DNA of 64,000 nt from Clostridiales bacterium (GCA_004556965.1 SFFE01000007.1:1-64000); one strand, 5' to 3'. Positions 8,107 through 17,768 are shown, numbered from the stretch's first letter. Numbers and translations: made by a program. Notes: generated by a model not told the origin, from the letters alone.

Positions 8107-8805
8107 TCAGTTTTCAGAATTATTAAGGCCGCACACCGCGCCGGGCATCAGACGGAAGCGGTTTCGCTCGTACTCGATCAGGCCGTCGGCGCGCATCCGT
8201 GCCAGCTCCTTGCTCATGGCGCTGCGGTCCACGGCCAGATAGTCCGCAAGCTGCTGGCGGTTGAAGGGAATGGCAAATGCCGCGCTGTGCGCCGCACGGC
8301 TCTGCGCGGCGAGATAGGACAGCAGCTTTTCCCGCGTTGTCCGGCGGGAGATGTGCTCCAGCTTTTCGGTCAGGCGGTAGTTCTTTCCGGCCAGCAGATG
8401 CAGCAGATTCCGCACCACGCGGCTGTGGAACGCGCACGCCGAGGGGCATACGTGCAGCACGCGCTCCACATCGAGAAACAGCACCTGCGCAGGCGCGGCG
8501 GCCGTCGCCGTCACGCTCAGCGGCACGTCGCGCAGACAGGCGAACACCTCGGCAAAAATCCCGCCCGCGTGCACCTGCCCGACCAGCTCCCGGTTGCCGT
8601 GCGCGTCCGTCCGCTCCAGATGCACCTCGCCGGAGAGCAGCACGCCCAGCTCCGCCGTCAGATCTCCGGCGTGCAGGATCGTCTCGCCCCGCGCGTAGGA
8701 TGCGCGCCGCGCGGCGAGACAGCCGAGCATCTGCGCAAGCTCTGTCTCCGCCACGCCGGTGAAGAGCGGCGTTTCCAGCAGAAGTTTCACATTTTTTTGC
8801 TCCAT
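8107..8805 (-). CDS. Crp/Fnr-family transcriptional regulator
   Basis: The 232-residue protein has an N-terminal cyclic-nucleotide-like beta-barrel (ETILHAGDLTAELGVLLSGEVHLER, here split by family features rather than copied in full context) and a C-terminal winged helix with the recognition region QLADYLAVDRSAMSKELARM. Arginine/serine cAMP-pocket residues are not obvious. The ATG at 8805 has AAGGAG 7 bases upstream; 13 further in-frame residues lie 5'. It is divergent from the 4Fe-4S protein at 8891, which makes that gene its likely target. Confidence 0.88.
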   Translation of the reverse strand: MEQKNVKLLLETPLFTGVAETELAQMLGCLAARRASYARGETILHAGDLTAELGVLLSGEVHLERTDAHGNRELVGQVHAGGIFAEVFACLRDVPLSVTATAAAPAQVLFLDVERVLHVCPSACAFHSRVVRNLLHLLAGKNYRLTEKLEHISRRTTREKLLSYLAAQSRAAHSAAFAIPFNRQQLADYLAVDRSAMSKELARMRADGLIEYERNRFRLMPGAVCGLNNSEN

Positions 8806-8822
8806 TTTGCGCTCCTTGTGGT

Positions 8823-8859
8823 AAATGACACAGATTTTCCGCATTTATCGTAGTATATT
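8823..8859 (+). promoter_or_regulatory. Possible Crp/Fnr-controlled promoter of the 4Fe-4S gene
   Basis: A -10 like TATATT (8854-8859) lacks a good -35 at the right distance, as expected for an activated promoter. AAATG (8823-8827) and CATTT (8842-8846) form a spaced dyad just upstream that could be the operator. The arms are only 5 bases, so this is tentative. Confidence 0.3.
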
Positions 8860-8890
8860 AGCGCCAGAAACACAAGAGGAGGATTGAAAA

Positions 8891-9553
8891 ATGCTGCGGA
8901 AAATCATTAAAATCGACGCCGACCGCTGCAACGGCTGCGGCCTGTGCGCCAGCGCCTGCCACGAGGGCGCCATTGATATTGTGGACGGAAAGGCCAAGCT
9001 CATGCGTGAGCATTTCTGCGATGGGCTGGGCGACTGCCTGCCGGCATGCCCGATGAACGCCATTTCGTTTGAGATGCGCGAGGCGCCCGGCTATGACGAA
9101 GCCGCCGTGCTGGCCGCCAAGCGCGAGCGCGAGGCGCGCGCCGCCGCTGCCGCAGCCGCGCAGGGAGAAGCGCCGAACGCGCTGGACAACTGGCCCGTGC
9201 AGCTCAAGCTCGTGAGCGCGGCTTCGCCGGTGTTCCACGACTGCGACCTGCTCGTCGCCGCGGACTGCACCGCCTATGCCTACGGCAACTTCCACCGCGA
9301 CTTTATCCGCGGTCGCGTCACCGTCATCGGCTGCCCGAAGCTCGACGCGACGGAGTATGCCGAAAAGCTCACGCAGATTCTCGAACAGAACAGCGTCAAG
9401 TCCGTCACGCTCACGCGGATGTTCGTCCCGTGCTGCGGCGGCATGGAATACGCCGTATATCAGGCCATTGCCGCCTGCGGCCGCGACCTGCCGCTGCGCG
9501 TCGTGACCATCGGCGCAGACGGCGCGATTTTGAGCGATGAGAAGAAGGCGTAA
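8891..9553 (+). CDS. 4Fe-4S ferredoxin-type protein with C-terminal cysteine domain
   Basis: This 220-residue protein starts with a two-cluster ferredoxin module: CNGCGLCASAC for cluster one and an atypical CDGLGDCLPACP for cluster two. An alanine-rich linker (about 78-92) leads to a second domain with DCDLLVAADCTAYA, a GCPKLD segment and a CCGG motif that could bind metal or a further cluster. The family is often found beside Crp/Fnr regulators or hybrid cluster proteins in anaerobes. The start has GAGGAGG 7 bases upstream. It probably transfers electrons; partners are unknown. Confidence 0.8.
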   Translation: MLRKIIKIDADRCNGCGLCASACHEGAIDIVDGKAKLMREHFCDGLGDCLPACPMNAISFEMREAPGYDEAAVLAAKREREARAAAAAAAQGEAPNALDNWPVQLKLVSAASPVFHDCDLLVAADCTAYAYGNFHRDFIRGRVTVIGCPKLDATEYAEKLTQILEQNSVKSVTLTRMFVPCCGGMEYAVYQAIAACGRDLPLRVVTIGADGAILSDEKKA

Positions 9554-9572
9554 GGCCCCTATACAGCGACAG

Positions 9573-9608
9573 AAAACCACCCGAAGCAGCCGCTTCGGGT
9601 GGTTTTTT
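9573..9608. terminator. Bidirectional terminator, ferredoxin / carB
   Basis: A perfect 15-bp stem AAAACCACCCGAAGC/GCTTCGGGTGGTTTT with an AGCC loop sits between the converging genes, with a T-run on each strand. Confidence 0.92.
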
Positions 9609-9617
9609 CTTGCCGGG

Positions 9618-12600
9618 TCAGTATTCAAACGTTCCCTCGTACACCAGCGTGGCGCCGCCGGTGAGGGTAACACGCTCGTCGGTGTAATTTACGATCAGGT
9701 CGCCGCCGAGGAGCTTCACCGTGACGTCCGCGCCCTTGTCGCACAGGCCGTTTTCCACCGCCGCGACGACCGCGGCGCACGCGCCCGTGCCGCAGGCGAG
9801 CGTTTCGCCGTTGCCGCGCTCCCACACGCGCATGCGCAGGTTCGTGCGGTTCACCACGCGCACAAACTCCGTGTTGATGCGCTCTGGGAACAGCGGCGCG
9901 TACTCGAATTCCGGGCCGATCTTCTCCAGCTCCAGCCCGTCAATCGCGTCGCAGAAGACGACGCAGTGCGGGTTGCCGACGGAGACGCACGTCGCACGCC
10001 AGTCCCGCCCCGCGATCGGGAGCGGAGCATCCACTAAGCGGTCCGCGTCCACTGCCGCGGGCAGCGCGGCTGTGGAGAGGTCGGCCTTGCCCATGTCCAC
10101 CGATACGGAGCTGACCTTCCCGTCGCGGATGTAGAGACGCAGGCGGCGCACGCCGCTGCCGGTCTCGATGGAGAGGAACTCGCTGCGGACATATCCTTTG
10201 TCGTAGAGGTATTTGCCGACACAGCGGATGTTGTTGCCGGCCATTTTGCCCTCGCTGCCGTCGCGGTTGAAGCTGCGCATCTTCGCGTCTGCCACGGTGG
10301 ATCTTTCGATCAGCACAATCCCGTCGCCGCCGATGCCGTAGTGCGGCGCGCACAGGCTCACGCACAGGGATTCCGGGCAGGTGATGCCGCCGTCGAAATT
10401 CTCGATGAAGATATAGTCGTTGCCGCAGCTCTGCATTTTCGTGAAGGCGATCTTCTGCCGCCACGGGCGCATGGCGTTGATGTCCACCAGCTCCGTGTTG
10501 TTCTGGTTGAAGCGGCTGGCGATGATCTCGGCCAGCGCGTTTGCCGTGTCGAGCGAGGTGAGGCATGGGACGCCGAGCTGCATGGCGCGGCGGTGCAGGG
10601 CGATGTAGTCGCCCATCGTTGCGTCCTTGACCGCGCCGGTGTAGATGATGTAATCGAGCGCGCCGCGCTCCATCAGACCGGTGATGGCGGCGCTGTCCGA
10701 CACGGCCGTGACCTCGATGCCGAGCTGCGCGATCGCGGCGGCGGTGCCGCTCGTGGCGTACAGGCGGATGCCGAGATCGTAAAAGCGTTTTGCGAGCGAG
10801 ATGATCTCCTGATAGTCGTTTTCCTCCACGCTGATGAGTACACCCGCGTGTCCGCGGCCCTGCACGGACGGCACCGTGAAGCCCGCGGCGGTCAGTCCCT
10901 TGAAGAGCGCCTCCGCCATCGTCTTGCCGATGCCGAGCACCTCGCCGGTGGACTTCATCTCCGGGCCGAGGATGGAGTTCGCGTCGCTGAGCTTCTCAAA
11001 CGAGAACACCGGCACCTTCACCGCATAATACGGCGGCGTGCGGTACAGCCCCGTGCCGTAGCCGAGATCGGCGAGCTTCGCGCCGAGCATGACCTCGGAC
11101 GCGAGATCGACCATCGGCACGTTCGTGACCTTGCTGATGTACGGCACGGTGCGCGACGCGCGGGGGTTCACCTCGATGACGTACAGCTCGTCCTCGTAGA
11201 TGAGGTACTGGATGTTCACCAGCCCCCTGGTGCCGAGCGCGAGCGCCAGCTTTTCCGAGCAGGCGCAGATCTTGGCCAGGAACTTGTCGGTGAGGTTATA
11301 CGGCGGGTAGACGGCGATGGAGTCGCCGCTGTGAACGCCCGCGCGCTCAATGTGCTCCATAATGCCGGGGATGAGCACGTCCTCACCGTCGGAGATCACG
11401 TCCACCTCCAGCTCCGTGCCGGGCATGTATTTGTCCACAAGCACGGGGTTGTCGATGCCGCCGGAGAGGATGGTCTGCATGTACTGCACCGTCTGCGTCT
11501 CGCTGCGGGAGATGGTCATGTTCTGCCCGCCGATGACGTACGACGGGCGCAGCAGCACGGGGTAGCCGAGCTGCTCCGCCGCCGCGACGGCCTCCTCCAG
11601 CGTGGAGACGCCCATGCCCTTCGGGCGGCGGATGCCGAACGACTCGAGCAGCGCGTCGAACCGGCTGCGATCCTCGGCAACGTCGATGCTCTCGGCGGAG
11701 GTGCCGAGGATCTTGACGCCGTTCCGGTCGAGAAACTGCGTGAGCTTGATGGCCGTCTGCCCGCCGAAGGCGACGACGACGCCGACCGGCTGCTCGACCT
11801 GAATGATGTTCATGACGTCCTCCGGGCAGAGCGGCTCGAAGTACAGGCGGTCCGCCGTGTCGTAGTCGGTGGAGACGGTTTCGGGGTTGTTGTTGACGAT
11901 GACGACGTCGTACCCCATTGAGCGCAGCGTCCACACGCAGTGGACGGAGCTGTAGTCAAACTCGATGCCCTGCCCGATGCGGATCGGGCCGGAGCCGAGC
12001 ACCATCACGACGGGCTTGCCGCTGCGCGGGAACGCGCGCGACTCGCAGAAGTCGTCGCAGCTCGAATAGAAATACGGGGTCTCCGCGTCAAACTCCGCGC
12101 CGCAGGTATCCACCATCTTGTAGCAGAAGGTCTTGCCGGGCAGCGCATCGGCGCCGGTGAGCCGGCGGATGGCCGCGTCCGGGTAGCCGTATCGCTTGGC
12201 CTGCTCGTAGTCGCCGGGACACAGGCCGTCTGATTGCAGATGCAGCTCAAAGTCTGCAAGGTTTTTGACCTTGTGCAAAAACCAGCGGTCGATTTTGGTG
12301 ATATCGTGGATCTCGTCCACGGTCACGCCGGCTTTGAGCGCCTCGAACACCGTGAACAGGCGGTGATCGTCCTGCGCGGCGAGCCGCTCGCGCACCGGCG
12401 CGTCGGATAAGGGCGCGGCGGTGAGCGTATCGAGCGAGATCTCCGCGCCGCGCACGGCCTTCATCAGCGCCATTTCAAAGCTCGGCGCGATGGCCATGAC
12501 CTCGCCGGTGGCCTTCATCTGCGTGCCGAGCCTGCGGCTCGCACCCGCAAATTTGTCGAACGGCCATTTGGGGAGCTTCACGACCACGTAGTCGAGCGTC

Positions 12601-13643
12601 GGCTCGAAGCAGGCGCAGGTTTTTCCCGTGATGTCGTTTTTGATCTCGTCGAGCGTGTAGCCGAGCGCGAGCTTCGTCGTGAGCTTCGCAATGGGGTAGC
12701 CCGTCGCCTTGGAGGCGAGCGCCGAGGAGCGCGACACGCGGGGGTTTACCTCGATGACTGCGTATTCAAAGCTGTCGGGATTCAGCGCAAACTGACAGTT
12801 GCAGCCGCCGACGATACCGAGGGCGGAGATGATATCCAGCGACGCCGAGCGCAGCATCTGATACTCCTTGTCGGAGAGCGTCAGCGCGGGCGCGACGACG
12901 ATGGAGTCGCCCGTGTGCACGCCGACGGGATCGAAGTTTTCCATCGAACACACGGCGATCACGTTGCCCGCGCCGTCGCGCATCGTTTCAAACTCGATCT
13001 CCTTCCAGCCGGAGATGCACTTTTCCACCAGAATCTGCGTGATGGGCGAGAGGTCCAGCCCTGTTTTTGCGATCGTTTTCAGCTCCTGCGCGTCGGCCGC
13101 GATGCCGCCGCCGGAGCCGCCGAGCGTGAACGCCGGGCGCACGATGACGGGGTAGCCGATCTCCGACGCGATGCGCAGCGCGCTCTCCACGTCGGTTGCA
13201 ATGTCGGACGGGACGACCGGCTGGCCGATCTCCCGCATCGTGTCGCGAAACAGCTCGCGGTCCTCGGCCTTGTCGATGGCTGCGATGTCCGAGCCGAGTA
13301 GGCGCACGCCCTGCCGCGCAAGCCACCCGTCGCGGCTGAGCTGCATGGCGATGGTGAGTCCCGTCTGCCCGCCGAGCCCGGCGAGGATACCATCGGGCCG
13401 CTCTTTTTCGATGATGCGCTTGACCGTCTCGGCGGTCAGCGGTTCGAGGTAGATTTCGTCCGCCAGATGCTTGTCGGTCATGATCGTGGCGGGGTTGGAG
13501 TTCACGAGCACAACGTTCACGCCCTCGTCGCGCAGCACGCGGCACGCCTGCGCGCCCGCATAGTCGAACTCCGCCGCCTGCCCGATGACGATCGGGCCGG
13601 AGCCGATGACGAGGACCTTGCGGATGCTGTTATCTTTCGGCAT
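9618..13643 (-). CDS. carB: CarB-DapF fusion: carbamoyl-phosphate synthase large chain with diaminopimelate epimerase domain
   Basis: One uninterrupted 1341-residue frame holds two enzymes. Residues 1 to about 1063 are a complete CarB: two ATP-grasp halves (starting GSGPIVIGQAAEFDY and GSGPIRIGQGIEFDY), an oligomerisation region and the MGS-like allosteric domain, a normal length for CarB. Residues about 1064-1341 are a complete DapF, beginning KIAFTKMQSCGNDY, with both catalytic cysteines (C1141 in NNIRCVG and C1284 in LACGTGAC). CarB makes carbamoyl phosphate with CarA; DapF converts LL- to meso-diaminopimelate for lysine and peptidoglycan. The ATG overlaps carA by 14 bases. I see no stop, start or ribosome site at the junction. 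Confidence 0.93.
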   Translation of the reverse strand: MPKDNSIRKVLVIGSGPIVIGQAAEFDYAGAQACRVLRDEGVNVVLVNSNPATIMTDKHLADEIYLEPLTAETVKRIIEKERPDGILAGLGGQTGLTIAMQLSRDGWLARQGVRLLGSDIAAIDKAEDRELFRDTMREIGQPVVPSDIATDVESALRIASEIGYPVIVRPAFTLGGSGGGIAADAQELKTIAKTGLDLSPITQILVEKCISGWKEIEFETMRDGAGNVIAVCSMENFDPVGVHTGDSIVVAPALTLSDKEYQMLRSASLDIISALGIVGGCNCQFALNPDSFEYAVIEVNPRVSRSSALASKATGYPIAKLTTKLALGYTLDEIKNDITGKTCACFEPTLDYVVVKLPKWPFDKFAGASRRLGTQMKATGEVMAIAPSFEMALMKAVRGAEISLDTLTAAPLSDAPVRERLAAQDDHRLFTVFEALKAGVTVDEIHDITKIDRWFLHKVKNLADFELHLQSDGLCPGDYEQAKRYGYPDAAIRRLTGADALPGKTFCYKMVDTCGAEFDAETPYFYSSCDDFCESRAFPRSGKPVVMVLGSGPIRIGQGIEFDYSSVHCVWTLRSMGYDVVIVNNNPETVSTDYDTADRLYFEPLCPEDVMNIIQVEQPVGVVVAFGGQTAIKLTQFLDRNGVKILGTSAESIDVAEDRSRFDALLESFGIRRPKGMGVSTLEEAVAAAEQLGYPVLLRPSYVIGGQNMTISRSETQTVQYMQTILSGGIDNPVLVDKYMPGTELEVDVISDGEDVLIPGIMEHIERAGVHSGDSIAVYPPYNLTDKFLAKICACSEKLALALGTRGLVNIQYLIYEDELYVIEVNPRASRTVPYISKVTNVPMVDLASEVMLGAKLADLGYGTGLYRTPPYYAVKVPVFSFEKLSDANSILGPEMKSTGEVLGIGKTMAEALFKGLTAAGFTVPSVQGRGHAGVLISVEENDYQEIISLAKRFYDLGIRLYATSGTAAAIAQLGIEVTAVSDSAAITGLMERGALDYIIYTGAVKDATMGDYIALHRRAMQLGVPCLTSLDTANALAEIIASRFNQNNTELVDINAMRPWRQKIAFTKMQSCGNDYIFIENFDGGITCPESLCVSLCAPHYGIGGDGIVLIERSTVADAKMRSFNRDGSEGKMAGNNIRCVGKYLYDKGYVRSEFLSIETGSGVRRLRLYIRDGKVSSVSVDMGKADLSTAALPAAVDADRLVDAPLPIAGRDWRATCVSVGNPHCVVFCDAIDGLELEKIGPEFEYAPLFPERINTEFVRVVNRTNLRMRVWERGNGETLACGTGACAAVVAAVENGLCDKGADVTVKLLGGDLIVNYTDERVTLTGGATLVYEGTFEY

Positions 13644-14706
13644 TGTGCTGCCCTCCCATCATGGCGAGAAACCGGTCAAACAAAAACGCCGTATCGTGCG
13701 GACCGGAGCAGGCCTCCGGATGGAACTGCACAGTAAAGCACTGCTTGCCGGGGTATTCCACGCCCTCGCACGTGCCGTCGTTGGCGTTGACGAGGTTCAC
13801 GCGGCCAATGCCGTCGAGACTTTCGCTCACAACAGCGTAGCCGTGGTTCTGACTGGTGATGTACGTCCGCGTGCCGCCGACCTCGCGCACCGGCTGGTTG
13901 ACGCCGCGGTGGCCGTATTTGAGCTTCACGGTTCTGCCGCCCATGGCGAGCGCCGTGAGCTGGTGGCCGAGGCAGATGCCGAACACCGGCACCCGGCCCA
14001 CGAGCTTTCGGATCTGCTCGATGCAGTCGGTATTCTCCGCCGGGTCGCCGGGGCCGTTCGAGAGCATGACCCCGTCCGGGTGCATCGCGAGAATGGCTTC
14101 GGCGGACGTGTCCTGCGGCACGACGGTGACCTCGCACCCGCGTGCCGTTAAGCTGCGGATGATGTTGCGCTTTGCGCCGTAGTCCACGAGCGTGACGGCA
14201 AATTTCTTCCTGCCCTGCGCGGGATAGACCGCTTGTTCCTTGCAGCTCACCTGCGGCACCACGCCCGCGACGGTGTAGGCGCACACGGCGCGCAGATCGT
14301 CCGGCACCGCGTCGCAGATCGTGGCGTTCATAACGCCCTGCTCGCGGATGATGCGTGTGATATGCCGCGTATCCACGCCGCAGATGCCGGGCACGCCGTG
14401 GTTTTTCAAAAAGGTGTCGAGATCGTATTCGCAGCGGAAATTCGACGGCGCCGCGCAACACTCGCGCACGACGTAGCCCTTCACGGCACATTCGCCCTCG
14501 AAATCACTTTCGATGACGCCGTAGTTGCCGATGAGCGGGAACGTCTGCAGCACGATCTGCCCGGCGTAGCTGGGATCGGTCAGCGTTTCGAGGTAGCCGC
14601 ACATGCCGGTGGTGAACACCAGCTCGCCGACGGCGTCGCCGTCCGCGCCGATGCGCTGCCCCTCAAACGCCATGCCGTTGCTCAAAACGAGATATGCTTT
14701 CTTCAT
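13630..14706 (-). CDS. carA: Carbamoyl-phosphate synthase small (glutaminase) subunit
   Basis: The 358-residue protein supplies ammonia to CarB by hydrolysing glutamine. The N-terminal CPSase small-chain domain shows FTTGMCGYLETLTDPSYAG, and the class-I glutamine amidotransferase domain has the nucleophile motif GICLGHQL and the C-terminal FHPEACSGPHD catalytic histidine/glutamate. An upstream in-frame ATG at 14727 would overlap argF; the ATG at 14706 begins MKKAYLVLSNG, the usual CarA N terminus. It sits between argF and carB in the arginine operon. Confidence 0.95.
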   Translation of the reverse strand: MKKAYLVLSNGMAFEGQRIGADGDAVGELVFTTGMCGYLETLTDPSYAGQIVLQTFPLIGNYGVIESDFEGECAVKGYVVRECCAAPSNFRCEYDLDTFLKNHGVPGICGVDTRHITRIIREQGVMNATICDAVPDDLRAVCAYTVAGVVPQVSCKEQAVYPAQGRKKFAVTLVDYGAKRNIIRSLTARGCEVTVVPQDTSAEAILAMHPDGVMLSNGPGDPAENTDCIEQIRKLVGRVPVFGICLGHQLTALAMGGRTVKLKYGHRGVNQPVREVGGTRTYITSQNHGYAVVSESLDGIGRVNLVNANDGTCEGVEYPGKQCFTVQFHPEACSGPHDTAFLFDRFLAMMGGQHNAER

Positions 14707-14723
14707 AAGCGCTCCTGTGCGCG

Positions 14724-15707
14724 TCACAGCGTCGCCGCCATGACGGCCTTGATGGTGTGCATCCGGTTTTCGGCCTCGTCAAAGACGATGGACTGCGCAC
14801 CTTCGAACACCTCGTCCGTGACCTCCATGCAGTCGATGCCGAATTTTTCGTAAATTTCCTGTCCGGTCGTGGTCTTCAGATCGTGGAACGCGGGCAGGCA
14901 GTGCATGAACCGGCACTGGGGGCCGGCGTTGTCCATCAGCTTCCGGTTGATCTGATACGGCATGAGATCGTGGATGCGCTCGGCCCAGACCTCGTCCGGC
15001 TCGCCCATGGAGACCCACACGTCCGTGTAGAGCACGTCGGCGTGCTTCGTCGCTTCCATGGGGTCGGTGATGAATTCGAGCACCGCGCCGGTCTCGGCGG
15101 CGATGGCCTGACACGTCTCGATCAGCTTCGCGTCGGGGAAGTATGCTTCCGGCGCGCAGGCGACAAAGTGCATGCCCATCTTCGCGCAGCCGACCATGAG
15201 GGAGTTGCCCATGTTGTAGCGCGCGTCGCCCAGATACACGAGCTTGACGCCCTGAAGCTTGCCGAAATGCTCCTGAATCGTCAGGAAATCCGCCAGAATC
15301 TGCGTCGGGTGGAACTCGTTCGTCAGCCCGTTCCAGACGCGCACGCCGGAGTATTTCGCCAGATCCTCCACGATCTCCTGCCCATAGCCGCGGTACTCGA
15401 TGCCGTCAAACATGCGGCCGAGCACGCGCGCGGTGTCGGCGATGCTCTCCTTTTTGCCGATCTGCGAGCCCTTCGGGTCGAGATAGACCGGGTGCATACC
15501 GAGATCGGCCGCCGCCACCTCGAAGCTGCAGCGGGTGCGGGTGCTGGTCTTTTCAAAGATGAGGGCGATGTTCTTGCCCTCGCAGAGGCGGTGCGGGATA
15601 CCCGCCTTTTTCTTCGCCTTCAAATCAGCCGCAAGGCTGAGGAATTCCGAAATTTCCGCCGGCGTGAAGTCCAGCAGCTTGAGAAAGTTTTTGCCTTTGA
15701 GCGCCAT
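14724..15707 (-). CDS. argF: Ornithine carbamoyltransferase
   Basis: The 327-residue enzyme joins carbamoyl phosphate and ornithine to give citrulline. The carbamoyl-phosphate site STRTR and the ornithine-side motif HCLPAFHD are both present, with full family length. AGGAGG lies 7 bases before the ATG. In the operon it is followed directly by carA and carB, which make its co-substrate. Confidence 0.96.
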   Translation of the reverse strand: MALKGKNFLKLLDFTPAEISEFLSLAADLKAKKKAGIPHRLCEGKNIALIFEKTSTRTRCSFEVAAADLGMHPVYLDPKGSQIGKKESIADTARVLGRMFDGIEYRGYGQEIVEDLAKYSGVRVWNGLTNEFHPTQILADFLTIQEHFGKLQGVKLVYLGDARYNMGNSLMVGCAKMGMHFVACAPEAYFPDAKLIETCQAIAAETGAVLEFITDPMEATKHADVLYTDVWVSMGEPDEVWAERIHDLMPYQINRKLMDNAGPQCRFMHCLPAFHDLKTTTGQEIYEKFGIDCMEVTDEVFEGAQSIVFDEAENRMHTIKAVMAATL

Positions 15708-15723
15708 ATCGCGTCCTCCTTTT

Positions 15724-16890
15724 TCATTCCGCGCACGCGGCCTTGATGATCCCGACCGCCTCTTTGAGCGTTTCCATCGGGATGTTCAGCGCGGGCAGCA
15801 GCCGCACCTTGTCCTTCGCGGTGAGACACAGCACGCCCTGTTCCATGCAGGCCTTTACAACGTCGGGCGCGGGCTTCGCGGTCTTGATGCCGATCATCAG
15901 TCCCATGCCGGTAACGGTCTCGACGCCGGGCGCGCCGGAGAGCGCCGCGAACACATAGTCGCTCTTTTCGCGCACCTGCGCGAGAAACGCCTCGTCCATG
16001 CGGCTGAGGATGCTCACCGCACCCGCGCAGCACACGGGGTTGCCGCCGAAGGTAGAGCCGTGGTCGCCGGGCTGGAGCGTGTCCTGCACCTTATCGCCCA
16101 GCAGCGTCGCGCCCAGCGGCAGGCCGCCGCCAAGGCCTTTCGCCGTGGAGACGATATCGGGCTGCACGCCGTAGTTCATGTAGGCGTACAGCGCGCCGGT
16201 GCGGCCGTTGCCGGTCTGCACCTCGTCCACGATCAGCAGGATGTCCTCCTGCGCGGCGAATGCGGCCAGACCCTGCACGAACTCCTGACTCAGCGGGATC
16301 ACGCCGCCCTCGCCCTGAATGCACTCGATCATCACCGCCGCGACCTTGTGATGCCGCGCGAGCGCCTTGACGCTTTCGAGGCTTCCCGCCTCGGCGTGCA
16401 CGAAGCCCGGCGTCAGCGGCTGGAACAGCTCGTGGTAGTGCGCCTGCCCCGTGGCGGCGAGCGTCGTGAGCGTGCGGCCGTGGAAGCTGTTTTGCAGCGT
16501 GATGATGGTGGAATACGCCGCGCCCTTTTGATAGGCGGCGTATTTGCGCGCGGCCTTGATGGCGCACTCGTTCGCCTCCGCGCCGGAGTTTGAGAAGAAC
16601 ACCTTTTTCATGCCGGTGCGCTCGCACAGCATCTGCGCCAGCTGCGCGCACGGCTCGGTATAGTACAGGTTCGACATGTGCTGCACCTTGCCGAGCTGCG
16701 CTGTGACCGCCTGTGCCCAGGTCTCGTCCGCAATGCCGAAACTCGTCACGCCGATGCCGCTCCCCATGTCGATGTAGCGCTTGCCCGTCTCGTCGTACAC
16801 CACGGAGCCTTTGCCGGAGACGATCTCTACCGGGAAGCGCGCGTAGGTGTTCGCCACATATGTTTTATCCGTCGTTTTCAGATCATGCAT
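15724..16890 (-). CDS. argD: Acetylornithine aminotransferase
   Basis: A class-III PLP aminotransferase of 388 residues that converts N-acetylglutamate semialdehyde to N-acetylornithine. The PLP lysine lies in STAKGLGGG, with NSGAEANE, SFHGRTL, IVDEVQTGNGRTG and GDHGSTFGGNP around the cofactor site. Two ATGs are possible at 16899 and 16890; GGGGG touches the first and is 9 bases before the second, so I favour 16890. Either start overlaps the end of argB, indicating coupled translation. Confidence 0.95.
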   Translation of the reverse strand: MHDLKTTDKTYVANTYARFPVEIVSGKGSVVYDETGKRYIDMGSGIGVTSFGIADETWAQAVTAQLGKVQHMSNLYYTEPCAQLAQMLCERTGMKKVFFSNSGAEANECAIKAARKYAAYQKGAAYSTIITLQNSFHGRTLTTLAATGQAHYHELFQPLTPGFVHAEAGSLESVKALARHHKVAAVMIECIQGEGGVIPLSQEFVQGLAAFAAQEDILLIVDEVQTGNGRTGALYAYMNYGVQPDIVSTAKGLGGGLPLGATLLGDKVQDTLQPGDHGSTFGGNPVCCAGAVSILSRMDEAFLAQVREKSDYVFAALSGAPGVETVTGMGLMIGIKTAKPAPDVVKACMEQGVLCLTAKDKVRLLPALNIPMETLKEAVGIIKAACAE

Positions 16891-17758
16891 CTGTTTCATC
16901 CCCCACTACCATGGTGCCTGCGCCCTCGTCCGTGAGAAGCTCCATCAGGATCGAGTGCGGCACCCGGCCGTCCATAATGATTACTTTTTTTACGCCTCTG
17001 TGGATCGCGTCGATGCAGCAGTCCACCTTCGGGATCATACCGCCGGAGATCACGCCCTGCTCGAACAGCTTCACCGCGTCGCGGATGGTAAGCTCCCGGA
17101 TCAGCGTTGCGGGATCGTCCCTGTCGCGCAGGATGCCGGCGATGTCCGTCATCATGATGAGACGCTCCGCGCCGAGCGCGCCCGCGATGCAGGCCGCCGC
17201 CGTGTCGCCGTTGATGTTGTAGGTGTTGCCGTCGCGGTCGCAGCCGACCGTGGAGATCACGGGGATATACCCCTTTTCGAGCAGGTCCGTCACCGGCTCG
17301 ATGTTCACGTTCGTGATGGAGCCGACGAAGCCGAGCGACGCGTTGCGCATTTTCGCCTCGATCAGCCGCCCGTCCATGCCGGAGATGCCCATCGCCTTGC
17401 CGCCCTTCATTTCGAGCAGGTTCACGAGCGATTTGTTCACCTTCCCGGCCAGCACCATCTGCACAATGTCCACGGTCTCCTTGTCCGTCACGCGCAGGCC
17501 GTTTACAAACTCGGCCTGCTTGCCGTACCGGCGCATGACCTCGCTGATCTCCGGCCCGCCGCCGTGCACGAGCACGACCTTTACGCCGATGAGCCACAGC
17601 AGCACCACGTCCTCCATGACCTGCTGCTTGCGCTTGTCGTTCACCATGGCGTTACCGCCGTATTTCACAACGACGATCTTGCCGTTGTACCGCTGAATGT
17701 AGGGCAGCGCCTGCGTGAGGACTTCCGCGCGCTGCGCATTGGAAAACTGGATATCCAT
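16883..17758 (-). CDS. argB: Acetylglutamate kinase
   Basis: The 291-residue amino acid kinase phosphorylates N-acetylglutamate. It shows VVKYGGNAM near the N terminus, VHGGGPEI for substrate binding, NINGDTAAA, and MTDIAGILRD near the nucleotide site. In other bacteria ArgB is the point of arginine feedback, and the N-terminal helix (MDIQFSNAQRAEVLTQALPY) resembles that of inhibitable forms. GAGGAA lies 7 bases before the ATG, 10 bases after argJ. Confidence 0.95.
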   Translation of the reverse strand: MDIQFSNAQRAEVLTQALPYIQRYNGKIVVVKYGGNAMVNDKRKQQVMEDVVLLWLIGVKVVLVHGGGPEISEVMRRYGKQAEFVNGLRVTDKETVDIVQMVLAGKVNKSLVNLLEMKGGKAMGISGMDGRLIEAKMRNASLGFVGSITNVNIEPVTDLLEKGYIPVISTVGCDRDGNTYNINGDTAAACIAGALGAERLIMMTDIAGILRDRDDPATLIRELTIRDAVKLFEQGVISGGMIPKVDCCIDAIHRGVKKVIIMDGRVPHSILMELLTDEGAGTMVVGDETDA

Positions 17759-17768
17759 ATTCCGTTCC

